Of a stretch of 64,000 nt of DNA, positions 61,983-64,000 are shown one piece after another. The position numbers were made by a program, and so were the translations under genes. The DNA is taken from positions 1 through 64,000 of the forward strand of contig NZ_QFOB01000007.1 of assembly GCF_003248515.1 (NCBI RefSeq). Direction: 5' to 3'. The notes under the pieces were generated by a model. That model had not been told where the DNA came from. It ran no database searches and saw only the letters and a list, made by a program, of their open reading frames with translations. The stretch's first letter is position 1. The number at the start of each line of letters is the position of its first letter. The DNA comes from Sphingomonas sp. (GTDB taxonomy: Bacteria > Pseudomonadota > Alphaproteobacteria > Sphingomonadales > Sphingomonadaceae).

Positions 61983-63614
61983 TTGGAAGCCGTTTCGATC
62001 GTCCTCGTCCTCCTGCTCGCCGTCGTCGTCAGCGGCGCGATTTCGAGGGTGTTGCCGATCTCCCTGCCCACACCGCTCGTCCAGATCGTGCTGGGGGCGA
62101 TGATCGGCCTTTCGACATCCTATCGCGTGGAGCTGGATCCCGAGCTTTTCCTGCTCCTGTTCCTGCCTCCGCTCCTGTTTCTGGACGGCTGGAGGATCCC
62201 CAAGGACGAGATGCTGAAGGACGTGCCGACCGTCGTCGAGCTGGCGCTGGGGCTGGTGCTGATGACGGTGATCGGCATGGGCTTCTTCATCCACTGGATG
62301 ATCCCGGCCATGCCGCTGACCGTGGCCTTCGCGCTCGCCGCGGTCGTATCGCCGACCGATCCGATCGCCGTATCGGCCATCGCCGCGCGCGTACCGATCC
62401 CGAAGCGGATGATGCACATCCTCGAAGGGGAATCGCTGCTCAACGATGCCTCGGGTCTCGTCTGCCTGCGCTTCGCCGTCGCGGCTTCTCTCACTGGCAC
62501 CTTTTCGGCCGGCGCGGCGGCGCTCAACTTCCTCTGGGTGGCGGGGGCCGGCCTGCTGCTGGGCGTCGGCGTCACGCTTGCCGTCACGGGCGCGAAGGCC
62601 CGGTTCAACCGGCGCTGGGGCGAGGATCCCGGCTCGCAGATCCTGGTCAGCCTGCTGATCCCGTTCGGCGCCTATCTGCTGGCCGAACATCTCCACGCCT
62701 CCGGTATTCTCGCCGCCGTGGGCGCCGGCGTGACCATGACCTTCGCCGAAATATCGCGGCAGACCCTCGCCGCCACGCGGATGCGCCGCAATTCGGTGTG
62801 GGATACGATCCAGTTCGCGCTGAACGGCATCATCTTCGTGCTGCTGGGCGAGCAATTGCCCGCCATCCTCGCCGGCGCCAAGCGCACGGTGATGATCGCG
62901 GGCCATGCGACGCCGTGGTGGCTCGCGGTCTATATCCTCGCGATCGTGGCCGGCCTCGCCTTTCTCAGGTTTGCGTGGGTGTGGGCTTCCCTGCGCCTGA
63001 CCATCCTGCGCAAGAAGAATCGCGGCGATTCCCCGCAGACGCCCGACTGGCGCCTGGTCGCCGCCATGTCCTTCGCAGGCGTGCGCGGGGCGATCACCCT
63101 CGCCGGCGTGCTCACCCTGCCGCTGGCGCTGGCGGACGGCACCCCCTACCCCGCCCGCGATCTCGCCATTTTCCTGGCGGCGGGCGTCATCATCGTATCG
63201 CTGATCCTCGCGAGCGTTGCCCTGCCGATCCTGCTCAAGGGCCTTACCATGCCGCCCGAACCTTCCAGGCAGGCCGAGGAGGATGCCGCGCGTGTCGCGG
63301 CGGCCGAGGCCGCGATCCGCGCGATCGAGCGCCGCCAGCACGCGCTGGCCGAGGATCAGGGCGAGGCGGACCGCTATGCGACGGCCGGCGCGCACGTGAT
63401 GGATCTTTATCGCGAGCGGATCGAAAGCCGCAGCCAGGGCCTTTCCGATCTCAAGCGGGAAGAGGAAAAGCTGGTCCGCGATTTCCGCCTGGCCGGCGTG
63501 AAGGCGGAGCAGGCCGCGATCCTCGAACTCGCCCGCGCAAGGCGGATCGGCAGCGAAACCGTGCGCAAGCTGACGCGCGAACTCGATCTTTCCGAAGCGC
63601 GGCTCCGGGGCTGA
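61983..63614 (+). CDS. Na+/H+ antiporter, NhaP/CPA1 family
   Basis: A 543-residue membrane protein, start taken as the TTG at 61983 (GGAG 8 bases before); ATG 61917 with GGGGA is an alternative that adds 22 basic residues. About 12 membrane segments include the CPA1 ion site motifs PPLLFLDGW, VVSPTDPIAV (Asp for transport) and EGESLLNDASG, and later FAGVRGAITLAG. A cytoplasmic tail from about 435 is charged and coiled-coil-like (EEDAARVAAAEAAIRAIERR). It exchanges Na+ or K+ for protons and supports pH and salt homeostasis. Confidence 0.92.
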   Translation: MEAVSIVLVLLLAVVVSGAISRVLPISLPTPLVQIVLGAMIGLSTSYRVELDPELFLLLFLPPLLFLDGWRIPKDEMLKDVPTVVELALGLVLMTVIGMGFFIHWMIPAMPLTVAFALAAVVSPTDPIAVSAIAARVPIPKRMMHILEGESLLNDASGLVCLRFAVAASLTGTFSAGAAALNFLWVAGAGLLLGVGVTLAVTGAKARFNRRWGEDPGSQILVSLLIPFGAYLLAEHLHASGILAAVGAGVTMTFAEISRQTLAATRMRRNSVWDTIQFALNGIIFVLLGEQLPAILAGAKRTVMIAGHATPWWLAVYILAIVAGLAFLRFAWVWASLRLTILRKKNRGDSPQTPDWRLVAAMSFAGVRGAITLAGVLTLPLALADGTPYPARDLAIFLAAGVIIVSLILASVALPILLKGLTMPPEPSRQAEEDAARVAAAEAAIRAIERRQHALAEDQGEADRYATAGAHVMDLYRERIESRSQGLSDLKREEEKLVRDFRLAGVKAEQAAILELARARRIGSETVRKLTRELDLSEARLRG

Positions 63615-63782
63615 GGGGCTCCGGGGCTCGTCGGGAGCAGCGGGCCGCCCACCGGATCTCCGCCCCACCCGCAGGCTGGCGGCGCCGTCATGCCTCCCCG
63701 GAATGGGCTGGCGTAAGCGAACGGATCCGTTCTACCCCCGGCACGCCCATGTTCCGCCGCCCATGATGGATCCGCATCCGAT
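63615..63782. other. Intergenic gap, no gene seen
   Basis: These 168 bases open with a short direct repeat (GGGGCTCCGGGGCTC, 63614-63628). No promoter box is clear, and the following gene has only a weak GGAT ribosome site. Confidence 0.4.
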
Positions 63783-64000
63783 ATGAACCGCAAGATCCCC
63801 GCCCCGTCCGATTTCGTCGTCGACGCGGACGATATCAGGAGCGCGGCCGATATCCTGCGGGGCCACGCTATCCTTACCCCGCTGCTCGAATATCCCGTCC
63901 TCAACGAACGGATGGGCGGCCGCGTCCTCATCAAGTTCGAAGGCGCGCAGATCACGGGGTCGTTCAAGTTTCGCGGCGCCTATAATCGTCTCGCCCGGAT
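63783..64000 (+). CDS. Threonine ammonia-lyase, N-terminal fragment (cut by the window edge)
   Basis: The first 72 codons are present. The sequence opens MNRKIPAPSDFVVDADDI, then HAILTPLLEYPVLNERMG, and reaches the PLP-lysine motif GSFKFRGAYNRL, typical of the ilvA/tdcB-type fold II enzymes. These deaminate threonine to 2-oxobutyrate; serine racemase-like members share the motif. Whether a regulatory ACT domain follows cannot be seen. Confidence 0.85.
   Translation, partial: MNRKIPAPSDFVVDADDIRSAADILRGHAILTPLLEYPVLNERMGGRVLIKFEGAQITGSFKFRGAYNRLAR

Overview
The window looks like chromosomal DNA of a sphingomonad (Alphaproteobacteria, Sphingomonadaceae). GC is high and GATC is very frequent. 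Periplasmic enzymes carry twin-arginine (Tat) leaders, a TonB-dependent receptor takes the place of a SusD-type lipoprotein, and a xylXB pair closely resembles the Caulobacter Weimberg genes. I saw no tRNA, rRNA, CRISPR array or insertion sequence. This assignment is inferred from protein families and base composition only.

Positions 1-30,200 form a hemicellulose (glucuronoarabinoxylan/xyloglucan-type) utilization locus. It holds a Gfo/Idh/MocA oxidoreductase, two GH43 enzymes, CE1-type and other alpha/beta-hydrolase esterases, GH27, GH95, GH3, GH10, a NodB-type deacetylase, GH28, an MGH1-like (alpha/alpha)6 glycosidase, a TonB-dependent receptor and an SGNH esterase. Most are predicted to be exported. 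The xylX-xylB pair links the released xylose to oxidative (Weimberg) catabolism. A LacI-family repressor is encoded in the middle. Four near-palindromic sites related to ATGATAGCGCTATCAT lie in front of GH3/lacI, GH28/GH43, xylX and the TonB receptor, so one repressor probably controls the locus. A second conserved 15-bp element precedes the first GH43 gene and the GH95-GH27-CE1 operon.

Positions 30,300-38,000 hold housekeeping-type genes: a type II dehydroquinase paralog with a substituted catalytic His, GTP-dependent PEP carboxykinase divergent from a LysR-like regulator with two helix-turn-helix domains, a MATE transporter, an RNase H-like protein, a UBP-type zinc-finger protein and a PLD-type cardiolipin synthase. 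Positions 37,961-42,930 are a MarR-FUSC-DUF1656-HlyD-NodT efflux operon in which every junction is an ATGA overlap. An orphan glycosyltransferase-like gene and a LysR/aldo-keto reductase pair follow.

Positions 46,337-58,793 carry a tightly coupled trio: a TpsB transporter, a 2,541-residue Gly-rich TpsA exoprotein, and an exported TPR-CHAT protein with an intact His/Cys dyad. This is the most unusual system here, possibly a surface adhesin with its own caspase-like protease. The right end has a LysR regulator divergent from an acetyl-CoA hydrolase/CoA-transferase, a candidate small RNA, a NhaP-type Na+/H+ antiporter, and the first 72 codons of a threonine ammonia-lyase cut off by the window edge.

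Starts were chosen from Shine-Dalgarno spacing, signal peptides and overlaps, and alternatives are noted. Family calls come from reading motifs, not from database searches.
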